Assembly: GCF_000002995.4 (NCBI RefSeq)
Contig: NW_025062477.1
Location: forward strand, 1 to 64,000
Direction: 5' to 3'
Length of the DNA stretch: 64,000 nt
From: Brugia malayi
Taxonomy: Eukaryota; Nematoda; Chromadorea; Rhabditida; Onchocercidae
Part shown: positions 22,814 to 35,021 of the stretch, piece by piece
Numbering within the stretch: position 1 is the stretch's first letter
Layout: each line of letters starts with the position of its first letter
The notes under the pieces: model-generated
The model's database searches: none
Seen by the model: the letters and a program-made list of their open reading frames with translations, nothing else
Told to the model about the DNA's origin: nothing
Translations under genes and position numbers: made by a program

Positions 22814-25800
22814 TCATAAGTAAGTATTATTATTATCATTCATTTCATCAGGACATTTAACGACGGCCATGAGCTCTTTTCGTTGTGACTGTGTAATTCG
22901 ATGTGTCATCGTTAATGCCCTGGAACCAATACCGCCGATATTTTCACTGAGTTTTGGACAGCAGGAACCAAAGGTTAACAAAAATTCTCGCCTGCAAATT
23001 AACAAATTAATGATTGAAATTATCTAATACTTGAAGTTTTAACACTATAAGCTTAATTTGAAATCTTGAAGTAATTGAAGTAATGATGAAATCAGAGTAC
23101 TTTAAACTTGCCTAAACACATTACTCATTAAGGCACATAATATGAAATTGAAGCTGCTATTTATCAATGATAATACATCAATAAAATCACCGATATATTG
23201 CATCGCATATCGAATACCTGGTTTTAAACCTGCAATTGGACAGTTGAACAGGTATGAAAAATAAGAACGATTCTAAGAAAGAAGTAATGCAAAAAATAGC
23301 GACGTAGGTGTCAACTGATTATTTCGGTGTTTAAAACTTGTGGCTATTGAAGTCGTTCATTACCTGCCATAATTAATTGAATAAGTTACCTATAGCAAAA
23401 ACAAGGATTCCTTGTGGTAATTCTGTAACCAAGAAAACTGCGACAATAGCGGTTAACATGGTGGTGGTACGTTCGGCCTGAGATTTATCACCTGTTTGAC
23501 CGCGACATAAGCGAATACGTCGTTCGCGGGCTTCAATTAACATACGTACCAGTAATGTCATAAATATTGTCAACATCAAGCATGGTACCAATTTCAATAC
23601 CAAACCTAAAATGCACTATCATCTTTGCAACAGAAGTTCAATCTAACAGAAGCAAAATAATGTTAAATGTTAGAAATACTGATTGTTCCTTCTGGCTACT
23701 TTCTATAATTTCAACTTTGAGAAGAAAAGAGAATAAAATAAAAGTGATTGAAATGGTATCGTTTATCCATTCCTTTCTCTTGTTTCTTGTCGATCCCTCG
23801 GTTTTTTCTTTTCTTTCTCACAATTTCATTAAATCAAGGTTGAAATTTTAAATTGGTCAGTCCTCAAGAGAACTTTAAGTAGAATGGGAAAAAAAGGATG
23901 TCTTGTTTTTCCATTCAGTAAAAGACAAGTCCATAGGCCTTTAATGTATGCTATCTAGAGATGCTTTGAGCCTTAAGCCGTCTTTTCTTGATTTGTTTAC
24001 CAGCAAAACAAGCAAAGCAATTTAATCTCTGTTCCACTTCCCTCTGTATCGTCAGGCTCTAATTTAATGCAGTTGAATTTATTTCTCCTTGAACATAATT
24101 CACAACCGACAACCTTAGCATCTGCGGATAAACGAATTAAAATTGTAAACGTTAATACCAAAAGATACAGGTACGCATTTGATAAAGATATGATTCGTTG
24201 GATCACTATGGTGACACTACTCTAGCCATTGTGACGGTTCGATGGCTTCATCATTCATAGCAAAATATTCAACAGTACAAAAGTCAGAAGGTCAAATGTA
24301 GTAAATTTACGAGAAACCAACCAGCAGCCCAGAAATTAAACCTTTCCCAGCGACAAGTCCACCATGCTGGTTGAGCAATATTATAGGCATGAACTTTTGG
24401 ATTATCCACATAGTAGTGGGCATATGCAGATTGATTTGATGTACAATATGCTGGCACATTCAAGTAACCGCTGTCACGGATCTGAAATTAGATTTGCATC
24501 GATGACACATGTTAAATAATTGTCGAATGAGTGGGTCAATTGGAATGATGACGCCGTGATTTCTTCCACTGCCCCCTTTGTTAATGCTACTGATCATACG
24601 AACTGATATTATGCTAGAATTGATACTAACTAACAATAATAGTAATAGCAATTATGTTATTAATGTTATTATTATTGTTATTATTATTATTGCCATCATA
24701 ATTATCGCCATCATTATCACGAATAACGAAATGATTCACCTGATATCTTAACATATTTGGCAGAGAACCAAGAAGTGAAATAACGATAGCAGCAATTATT
24801 GCGATAAATGCAGCTCTGAATGTATTAACAATGGGTATTTTCGATGTTGACGTTGCACTTCGTTTCAACACCAAATATCGCAGAACAGCCATGTTAACAG
24901 TTAGCCAAAGAGATGATGAATGGACAAAGACAGATAGAATGGCATAAAAGTAGGTGAACACTATCCAGAAGTAGGTAAAGTACCACGGGTGGCATATCTC
25001 AACCTGGAATGAACCTTTCATCTCTTAATTTCATTTCCACTATTGACTTATCTCTATTTCCTCCTTTGAGCTACCAGAAACCTATTTGATTTGCAACTGA
25101 TTTCATGTACCGATTCTTTTAATTTAGTAAGTATAAATAAGTGCAGTTTTTGAAAGTCTAATTGTTTGCGAAATTCTTTAGATCTATAGCTATGTAGTTA
25201 CACCTTTGTTAAGAATTTCTCAATGATATTGATTTGATGTTTGAAGCAGTCCAATCATGGGAAATTGAAAATTGTTTTATTAAATATTTTATTGAGTTTC
25301 CTGTTCAAATTTTTTGTGAATTTTTTGAAATTTTTAATTCCTTATAGTTTTTTGGACAATTTTCAAAAAAGTGTTTTGCTTTTCATTCCTTTCAAAGTCG
25401 CTAAATAAAGCAAATGAAATATTTTTCTTTATTGGAAAAAAGAACAAAGAAATTAATAACAATTCTTAGAATTAATTTCAAATAAGGTTGAAGTGATGTT
25501 TTGCGAGATACGATGCTCTTTCAGAAAACACAAATTAGTGAAATTAATGAGTTTTTGTTTTTCTTATCGCTAGATATCAGCCAATAAACTGACACCAATC
25601 AAAGAGACTGTCAATCTTTTTTAATATTAGATTTTTGCTACATGACGTCAGCCCTTTTTCCTTTTTCTAACGTCAGCTTTTCAAATCCTTGGAAGGATTA
25701 ACCGATCAACTCAAATACACTAATTGAATTAATTAATTAGTTTTAGCATCATTGTCCTTCTGAAAATAGAGACGCATCTCCTTATTTTTATTTGAACAAA

Positions 25801-28800
25801 AAGCTAGTTCCTTCTGGAATCACTCTCCCACACATTGAAAAGAGATGAATAGTGGAATGATGGCTGCATTCATAATTCCGTCTAGATAATCAGACTACCT
25901 AATGGTAAGAGTATCAAGTGCTAAGTGTACTATCAAGTTTGGTGAAGTGTTAATGCTCTCCTTTTTGATTTCATTTGATTTTAAGTCTAATTATATTTTC
26001 AACAAGTTTCATAATAATTTACAGCAAAGTTACCTGTTTAAAAATGAAATAGGAAGCCATCAGCGTCATGTCGCATAATGCAATTGCAATTAAGAAGGCG
26101 TTGAAATGATTCTTGCGCATTGCTGGTCGCAGTAGTACCACGACAATTGCAAGATTGGCGAATACTCCAGTGATGCACAAGAAATGGTAAAGGAATATGT
26201 GGATAGGTAAATAAGCACTTGCCAGTGGAATAAGAAACTGAAGAAAGTTGAATGTTAGCTCTGCGACAGTTTAGAAAAAGTGATGATGAAAAGAAGAAAC
26301 ATCTAAGGATAAGTTAGTCAACTGTAATACTTTGGTAGTATCGGCAGCCTTCATCAAAACAAAGCTCTTTTTCTAAGCTTCCTAATTCATCCTTAATTTT
26401 GGCAGTTATGCTTAATGGAGCATTAAAAATTACTGGAACAAATTAAAATCCAATTTTTCAGTGTTTTCACTTCACATAATTAATTTTTCTAAATTTGCCA
26501 TAATTTCCCGCACACATAATCATGTTTTTTTGAAAAAAAACGATCAGGACAGTTCCTGAATAACTATTCTTCTTGCCTAGAATTTTGCTTTCCATTCTTA
26601 ATTAGTAAAGAGCGCCAATCGCTTATTTTCAAATAGACCATTCAATTAAGCTTAACTCAAATGTCAACCAGTGGTGCATCAATTTTTGATGAGCCATCTT
26701 TTTGAATGCCACCACCATTCCAGCCCACACTCTGAAATGTCAACATGCTCTACTAGTGAAGTGTCAATAATTCAAAGCATCCAACTGCATCTGTCCCTTC
26801 ATTTTCCTTTTCAACAATTTAACTCTAAATGGATTGTAGTATTCTTTCCGAAGTGCATAGCATAGATGTTGTTTACAAGCCTCAAAACAGAGAAAAAATT
26901 CTCAAATAATAACAAACAATCCATAATAATAAACAATCATCGGATAGTCAGTCTATACCTTGCACTGAAGCAAATTTCTGTTTCATTCTTAACAAAATTT
27001 TTCCCTCAAGGTAAAAAAATGCTTTTAAGTCTTTTAAAAGTCATTTACTTTCTTCTTATCAAAAATTGCTCGGTTATAAATTAAAATTTTAACTAACCTG
27101 CTACTCAAATTCGAATAACTAGACCTAGCTTGATGAATGTTTGTAACTTCAGAAACTTTAAGAACCGATTACTTCTTTCAAGAATAGAAACAAATTCAAA
27201 AGTTTCCTGTCTCTCCTGTTTCTTCTCCGAGGCGCTTCTTTCTCACTTCTAACCCAGATTTACTTACTTAGTACCCTTTTATTTTTACTTACCTTTTTGG
27301 CTTCAATCTATTAACGAATGGAATATGCTCGCAAGTGTATACATTTCAATCAAAATAATGCATCGATGTCCGTCGTCTTTTCGTCTCTCTACTAATAATT
27401 ATATGTCACAGTCCTACTCTAATATGAATGCGCCACATGTTGGATTAATTTTGAAAAAGTAAGTAAAGTAAGCTGAAAACGATATTAAAAAAGCTGCAAA
27501 AAAATTTGATGGCTGATTATATTGAATTCTAAAATAGAACAGTTAATACATATTTTAGGCATTTTTGCAACGTTTTAACTAAGGAATATACTTTTGCTAA
27601 AGAGTCTGTCTAGATAAGAAACATCGAATCAAATCTTTATAAATTGGAAAGAGGCTGTGCTGTTACATTACATTACAACGTCAATGATCAACATTATCGA
27701 AGTATGTTAGATTCTTCGAATTGTACTATAATATTCGAAATTCAATAATATTTCATTCTATCATTTTTTTTTTAAATTTGCAAAATTTTTACAATGCAAT
27801 AAATCTGCAGAATTTTTAATTACTTTGTGAAATTTCTTGTTCAGCCATTGATTTTAATTAGATAATTCCTTTTATGTTCGTTTATTGCAGGTTCATTATT
27901 ATCGAACTTTGTTTGCATGACAACAAATTGCTCACATAGGCTTTGCTTTTCAATTCGTAAACAAGAAAAAAAAAAACTATTTATTCTTATTTTCCTAAGC
28001 TAACGAAATTTAATTAAATTTCCAAAAATCTTTGTTAAGTTCAACAAAATGCAATCAGTGAAGTAGGCAAGAAAGTGTCATCTTTCAATAATTTACAAGC
28101 AAAATTCATCAAAATGACAAATGAAATTTGGACGGAAAAAGGAAAGGAACCCATCATCTCAGCTTTATGGAAGCATTTGCATTTCTTATGTCACAATATT
28201 TTATATGCATGCACTAGGCATAAATCTGTGAAGTGAGATTTAACTGGAATATGTCTGAATTTCGACGGTTTAAATAGCAAAAGGTCGTTTGGAAGTGATT
28301 CTGTATGCATCCGAATGTACACAGTTTCCGACGGCGATATTCTGAAGGATGGTTGAAATGACTGTTGGTGTATCATGTATAAATTCAACTAACCTTATGT
28401 TCAATTGCACTTTCTTCAGTTTTCAACGTTATCTTTTTCAAAAACACACTAACTTCCGAAAGCAAAACGGTCAAAGGAACAAGCGCCGTGCGCAATATGT
28501 AACCGTAACAGTGCATTCTTCCGACTCCACTGTCCAAAGAATAGTTGATAGTTGTTACATGAGATTGCTTTAAATTGATAAATTGATGACAAATATTACT
28601 TATTTATTATTAATCGGCCAGAAAAGGAATTTTTTTCGAATTTGCTGATTGTTCACGTTGCTATCCTTTTCATTCTTACAATGCCAGCCGGGCGGTCTTA
28701 TCTCATTTATGTGAGATTTGTAGTAAAGGAACGGATGCTGATAATTAAATCAATTTAACAGCTTTGTGTATATTCTATGGAATTTAAAGCAAATCAAACT

Positions 28801-31800
28801 CTCTTTGGGAATTTTCCATTTTTCAGAATTCTTTTTGCATTGGGTCTTTAAAGCAGCAAAAAGTTTTAAAAGATAAGCAATGCAAAAAAGGAATCACGGA
28901 ATTATTAAAATCGTGAAAACAAGCGAAGGAATTTAAATCCTTCTCACATAATTTTATAAATCTTGATGCAATTTTGAATAGCAATATCAACAGATGACAG
29001 TGTGTTAATGATAATCTCGTTGATAATTATGATAAAAACAGTGATGATCATTATAAGTAGTAATAAAATCTCACAAGGTATCATCGGCAGAGATATATGA
29101 TTTCCGCATAGGGAAAAAGTAGTATGAAAGTTTTCTGTAGATAGTGAGCTGAAGATTTCTCACTGTGGAATTCGAAAATTTTTAGAAACATTTGTCAAGT
29201 TTGAAAACCAATAACCAATAATGGAGTTTCTTTCTAATTAGAACTGGGCTGTTTTTTATTTCAGCAAGATATACTAAGGTTACTGAATAAAAATTTCCTA
29301 CATTAGCTGTCACAATCATCGTTAATCACTGTTAATGGCCAGCTAGTCGGACTCAGTTCAATTGAAAATGCAAAATTAAAACGGAAATTGTTTGTTAGTT
29401 ACCGAACTGCAACATTAAATGGAGACTATTTGTTAATTATCAAAATTTTCCCTATTTTAAGTTATTTCTTCCAAAAATGTTTTAATGCATTCTTCTCCCT
29501 AGAAAAGATATCTGTAAAATTTTGTCGTGCACAGCCTATCTTCCAGCCAATTTCACAGTGATCTGAGGCTTTACACTCCATTTTCACTTTTCATTCAAGA
29601 AACTGTGTGGAAACTAATCTAATCTGTCAGGTAAAGGAAAGAAGGGACAGGTTTTATTCACAGAGAAGTAATAATTGAATTGAAAAATGAGTTCTCTATA
29701 ACAGTAAACAATAAGACTAGAAATTAATCTCATTAACTGTTTCCACTACTCATTCCATCCTTCTAGTAACATTTAATTAAAGAACACTTCATCTACTAAA
29801 TTTCTTATCCATATCCTAACAGATTCGCAACTTTTTCTTGTCTCTGCATAGGTTCAACGAGGATGTAAACGGATTTTTGAAAGGACGCAAAAGGAAGATG
29901 GTCTAGCGATTGAGGAGTGGATTGTTAGGTAACGTTGCTAGTTGCTCCTTCCATTTCTCTTCACATAATAAGTTTCAGTAGCATTTACAATGAAATCAAA
30001 ATTTCGGGAATGAAAAACAAGGGATTTGCAAAAAGCAGAGACAGCTGAAGCAAAAATTCTTTTCGTATCTAAAACTCATCTCGAACTCACTATTTGGTTC
30101 ATTTTGTTAAAAGACTCGGAATTAGTCTCAACAGACTCTCAAAATTACGAACAATTTAATTAACCAGTTCTTTTCCAGTTATCTCATTGAACAACATAGT
30201 CATTCTCAATTTGAAACAATGTTTCAAATTTTTAGTTAATTTTTCACTTTAATTTATTTTCGACCGAGTTCCCAGGAAGAAATACATTTTCGTTTTGAAT
30301 GATACCAAATAGGTTCATATCGATTTCTTTTTAAACACACTTCCCATTCCACTTTCTTCTCCCTCGTCACCTCTTCTTAACAAAAAACAAAAAAGACAGC
30401 AAATCAAGACCCTTCTAGTCTCTGTCAGTAGGTATTGTTGCCGAATGTCACACTCATTGATGGTTCACTATTTTTCGCTTGAAGGAAGGGAATCTTTTAA
30501 TTACCATAGAATACTTGCATTATTGATGAAATTATTAGCTATAGAAAATGGTGAAAATCGTTTTCGTATGAATATTTAATTGTTCATAATTCTTGCAAAA
30601 ATTCCAAGATTCCCAGTAATTCCTTTCCTAACAATTCATTCAAATATATTTCCTTTTACACAAACATTTCATCGGGGAATTCACCAACACTATAAATTAA
30701 AAGAATTCTTTTTCGGCCATCTCAGTGGTCATTTTTCATCTTGTTTCAAAAACTATTTAGATTTCTGAAAAACTACGTATTGAATAAGTTTACTTCCATT
30801 ATATTTGTAGTGCGACGCGACCACATTTTGGAGGAACATATTTCGGTATGACACATTTTCTCTGTCACCGCTTAAAATCGCTTGCATGCTACTCTAAAAA
30901 AATCGTTTCTCTTCTTTTAACCAGATTTGCACCATCTAAGCATTTCCTTCACCTGTGGGTTTTTGATGAATGAATGTGATGTAGGAAAAGTAGAGCCAGT
31001 GAAGAGGACTTCCGCAAATGCTGAAATTTTTGTATTCTTTTGGCTTAGTAATGTTTAGCCTTAACTAACTCGTTATTTTTGTTTCCTGATGGAATCATGT
31101 GTGATTATTACTAACGGTGATTATCACTAATGATGTGATATTAATCAGTATGAGGCAAACCTGACGTTACTTCCAATAAGTAATGGACGTTTTTATATCA
31201 AACATTAAAATTCAAAAAGCAAAAGAAGGAACTGCTTTACTTCCTCTGTCAACCGACTGCTGAAGCAATGGATGGCAGGAGAAATATCAACATTTTTGAA
31301 TATTTTGAACGCATCTGTCAATTCTTTTCTGGCAGTGAGCCACTTAAGCGGAAAACAAAAAAATGTATGAAATTACAGCAACTAGTTACGATCAATCCAA
31401 TTAGCTATCACTTTTCTGAGCAATCCCAAAACAAAAACGAGGAGACTAAACGATAAGTGAGTGACACTTAGTGCCACTGCTGTAATATAGACTGTGCTGT
31501 GTTCCACTGGTCAACGGTGATGCATCGGTGATCATCCATCAGTTTTAGAGGCTTGGAGTTGAAGTGTCAAAATATGAAGTGGGGAGGGATGTTTTGTTGG
31601 ACCTTGCAAAGTGGAAAGTGAAATATCTTAGTGAAAATGAATGAGTTTACACTCATAAAATGTTAAATGAAGATGAATCACACAGATATAAGAAGAGAAA
31701 AAGCAGAAAGTGAGGCGGTGATTGACTAGAAGAGCTCGTTGAGATCATTATGTGATCGGAAATGATTTATTTCCTTTACTTACTAGTGAGGAAGAAGGAT

Positions 31801-34788
31801 GATGAATATTGCTGGATAACATAAGTGTCACTTCTTCCTATCTATCTCATCAACACTCCTACCAAGTGTCCTTCTTATTTTTGACCACGCCAATTTCTGT
31901 TTGCTCTTCCAATGGGCACTCTTTTAAGAGTACTGCTGACACCATCCTCATGGCAGTCAAGAGTTTCATACTCTTCCGCATGGAATATCTCTTCCACACT
32001 CCATTCAGTGCGGAGAAAAAAGGAAATTTGTAAATGAGTATATGATTTGTGATATTGTTCGTCTCTTTATCCCTTCCAACAGCTGACACAACTGACCAAC
32101 CAGGACAACTCTTGAGTTTTACCCCTGATTGGTTGCTTCTAGCATTAATTACCGGACAGAATTGATTTAACTTCGAAAACTGTTTCAAGAAAAATGGATA
32201 AATGTATGAAATAAGATACTGGCATATGTTGGGATATTACTGTGGCATTGCTATTTTCCTCACATCCCTTCTCTCTGCTTTTGTAAATCCCATAGGAATA
32301 AAGGAAAGGAACTGTGGCTCAGAAATTTCTTAATTTCCATTCTTTCTGCTTTCTTTATCTGCTAAACCTTATAAAAGTTAAAAGAAAAGGACATTTGTTA
32401 TTTTATTCTCAATAAACCAATCTTTAATCCTTCACAACCCTTTCCTTTTTCCTCGTCCTTGTTTCTACCACACAATAATTGAATTTATTTCCGTTCTGTT
32501 AAATGAGATTGAATAGTGGTTGAATAATAATTCCTTGAATGCATTTCAAGAAACATCCCTCGTTCGTTTAAATCAGTAAAAATGATAACGAATGTGTTCA
32601 TCACTGTGGGAAGATATGATAAATCTGAAAAGGAATCTTTTTCATTTCACTATAGTTTTCACCAGTCTTCTCCAAATTTCAATTTTCCGTCACAAATTTT
32701 CAGTGTCAAAATTTCAGCTTCTCAATAACAGTTGGCAAATGTGCACAAATAAGCAATTATTTTTAATCACCTCTAAATTTGAATGGAATTACGGGTAGCG
32801 AAGAAAGGCTACTGTTTCTACCTAGTTCATATTTTATTTAAGAATGAGTAAACGGTTAAGAATGAATGTGGCAATTAAAAGGAGGTGTGGTGGCGGAAAT
32901 TGAACAGAGTTATTTCTCTTTATTCATTTTCAGCATATAGTATGCTCAATTCTTGAGTAAATCAATCCTACTGAATTTAAATTTGAAATGAAATAATTTC
33001 ACTCTTCTTCACAGTCTCAGATATACATAATATTAAATTAGTATGGAAATAAATTTTAAAAGTAGCGAAAAGAATCGAATAGAAGCAATTACTTTAAATT
33101 CTTATTCTATCGCATCTCGTTAAAATACGCCAAATACATATTATCCACAATTAATCTTCCAAAACTGAAATGTGTATCAAATCTAAGTCTAATGAATCAC
33201 AAAAAAAAAAAAAACAGTTACCTATCTAATCGCCCAGAGGAAATCTCGCATTAAACAAATAGCGCTAGAAATTTTGCAAATTAACGATTTAAAATATTTA
33301 TTTTTCATTTCAAACATGCATTCGGCAAATTTTTCGTTCGTCCGAAAAAAGTTGGTTGTAAAACTGAACTCATTTGCTTGCATACTTTTAAGGTCAAGAA
33401 ATAAGAGGAAGAGGGAGATGTGACGTTTCTTCAGGATGATATTCAAGAAATAGTAAAACAATGAGATATGAAGAAAGTTTCAGAAAATGGGAAAAAAATA
33501 GGAAAATGTGAAAATTTTTATCGAAAGAAAAAAAAAAAGGAAAAAGAAATGAGAGTCATCCGTTGGGAGGTAATTCATTGAAATTGAACCGGTCAATCGC
33601 TTACTTTTTTTTCAAGCTTTTATCATCAGCACAAAAAAAAAAGTGAAAATAGACCGGTAGATCGTTTGCTTTTCTCTTTAGTACAGATGAAATGAAAATG
33701 TTAGCGTTTACGAATTTTCATGCATATTCGACAAGAAAATCTGCAAAATGTATAGCGAAGTAGACAATCAGCTAATTCATTTAGTTAATGATCAGTTAAT
33801 CCTGTTTTATCAGCTAAATTCTTCTTTCTTTCCCGACTCTCACTGAATCTCTACTGCCTGCTAAACGCAATTCCGTAGAAATAGATGATACCTTATCAAC
33901 ACGATTCATCTCCTACAAAACTGGGAGCTTCTTAACTTGCCATGCAAACTGTAAGCATGCAATGGCAGTTGATAAAAAGGAATTGCAAGTGTACCTAGTG
34001 ATATTGCAAGAGTATGCACTATTTACTTCCTGCTGCTATTGCCTTCCAATTTGTCATTTAAAGCGCACTTTTCCAACTGCGCACAGAATTCACTATGTTT
34101 GATAGCAGATTCCTTCTTAGAGCGACGTAATGAAAATGTCTACAAGAAAGCTAAGTTATTTTTAGCAAAGCTTTTCACTTCTTCAAGAGACAAAAAGCCT
34201 AATTCCTGCACAACAATTAAATTCTGTTTGCACTCATTTAGTGAGTTCCATTTCTAATTAACACTCAGCAGAGGATGACAAAGTGTTACCGCGGGAACTT
34301 CTTTCACAGCTACCAAAGAATAAGGAAGCAGCGCATAAGAAAAATAAGAAAAATGAAAACAGGTAGCTATTTTAGCAAGATTTGCAAGCAAGCCGGTGTA
34401 TAAATTCCCTCATAACATTGTAATCCTGAAAGCTGGTCATTCCAAGTGATGAATCCTGCTATATTATTCATTTCCGCTACTGTTTCTTGTGTTTGTATTA
34501 TTTAGTCATAAAACAGAATATTCAATAGGTACAGACACTATGAAAAAAGACATGAAAGGTAAGTTTTGCCGAGTAGTGCTCACAACTGTACAAGTAGCCA
34601 ATGGTCAGTTTCAGTGCAGCACTGTTCACATCATTTGGCTTAGAAGAAAGAGGGATGAGTACAATATCATCCATTCTTTCAAAGTCGGGCGGTAAGGACA
34701 AAAGCAGAAGAAACAATACACTAACCTTAGCATAGTACAATCTTGTCTCCTCGATCAACGATTCATTGAAACTCATACAAGTTGGCAT
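22814..34788 (-). CDS. Neuropeptide GPCR, DMSR/FMRFamide-receptor-like, seven exons
   Basis: Minus-strand exons by splice signal and frame: 34788-34726, 26237-26034, 25003-24740, 24481-24322, 23605-23390, 23229-23112, 22991-22814. They join to 1,203 nt (400 aa) with matching phases. TM1-2 contain FANLAIVVVLLRPAMRKN; TM3 ends NMAVLRYLVLKRS, with LRY in the DRY place; TM5 is LVLKLVPCLMLTIFMTLLV, TM6 TTTMLTAIVAVFLVTELPQG; TM7 has INSSFNFILCALMSNVFR, the nematode myosuppressin/FMRFamide receptor wording. Cysteines in exons 3 and 4 suit the ECL2 disulphide. The donor after exon 6 is GC (AG|GCAAGT); exon 4 has a weak GTTGGT donor. Exon 1 (MPTCMSFNESLIEETRLYYA) is 8.5 kb upstream and joined only by phase and likeness to an N-terminus. 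The frame stays open for 66 bases above its ATG with a hydrophobic stretch, so an earlier start exon is possible. Likely a plasma-membrane peptide receptor in neurons or muscle. Confidence 0.85.
26238..34725. other. Large first intron of the GPCR gene / gene-poor stretch
   Basis: About 8.5 kb with no recognised gene. ORFs here are short and mostly without exon context. If exon 1 at 34726-34788 is not part of the GPCR, this is intergenic DNA. One plus-strand exon-like piece at 29852-29928 is listed separately. Confidence 0.5.
29852..29928 (+). other. Isolated exon-like segment in the GPCR intron
   Basis: The acceptor TCTCTGCATAG and the donor AG|GTAACG bound 77 nt whose open frame reads VQRGCKRIFERTQKEDGLAI then EEWIVR. 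Hydrophilic composition and both splice signals look like a real exon, on the strand opposite the GPCR. No partner exons found and no family recognised. It may be chance or a relic. Confidence 0.25.
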
Positions 34789-34875
34789 AGCTGCTAATGA
34801 CGTTGGAGGCCGGACCGGATAACCACTATTTGTAGCAGATAATAGGAATAGCAGTAATAGGTGTAGCAGCTAATT

Positions 34876-35021
34876 GCTGGGTTAGTTAATTAGTTAGTTA
34901 GTTAGTTAGCTAGCTAGTTAGTTAGTAGGTAGATAGGTAAGTCAATTAATTGAATAGTAGAAATGGCAGTAGCAGTAGCAGTAGCAGTAGTAGTAGCAGT
35001 AGTAGTAGTAGCAATCGTAGC
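34876..35021. repeat. Compound microsatellite (TTAG)n and (AGTAGC)n-like
   Basis: TTAG/CTAG tetranucleotide repeats at about 34880-34935 are followed by AGTAGC/AGTAGT repeats at about 34966-35016. They lie just upstream of the presumed first exon of the GPCR on the minus strand. Confidence 0.85.

Noticed and set aside
24460..24651. Separate ORF within the GPCR
   Set aside because: It is mostly intron 3 with an AAT-rich tract; splicing from exon 3 to 24481 gives the conserved protein.
31859..32188. 109-codon minus-strand ORF
   Set aside because: No splice context, no motif, and several overlapping ORFs on the other strand; likely chance.
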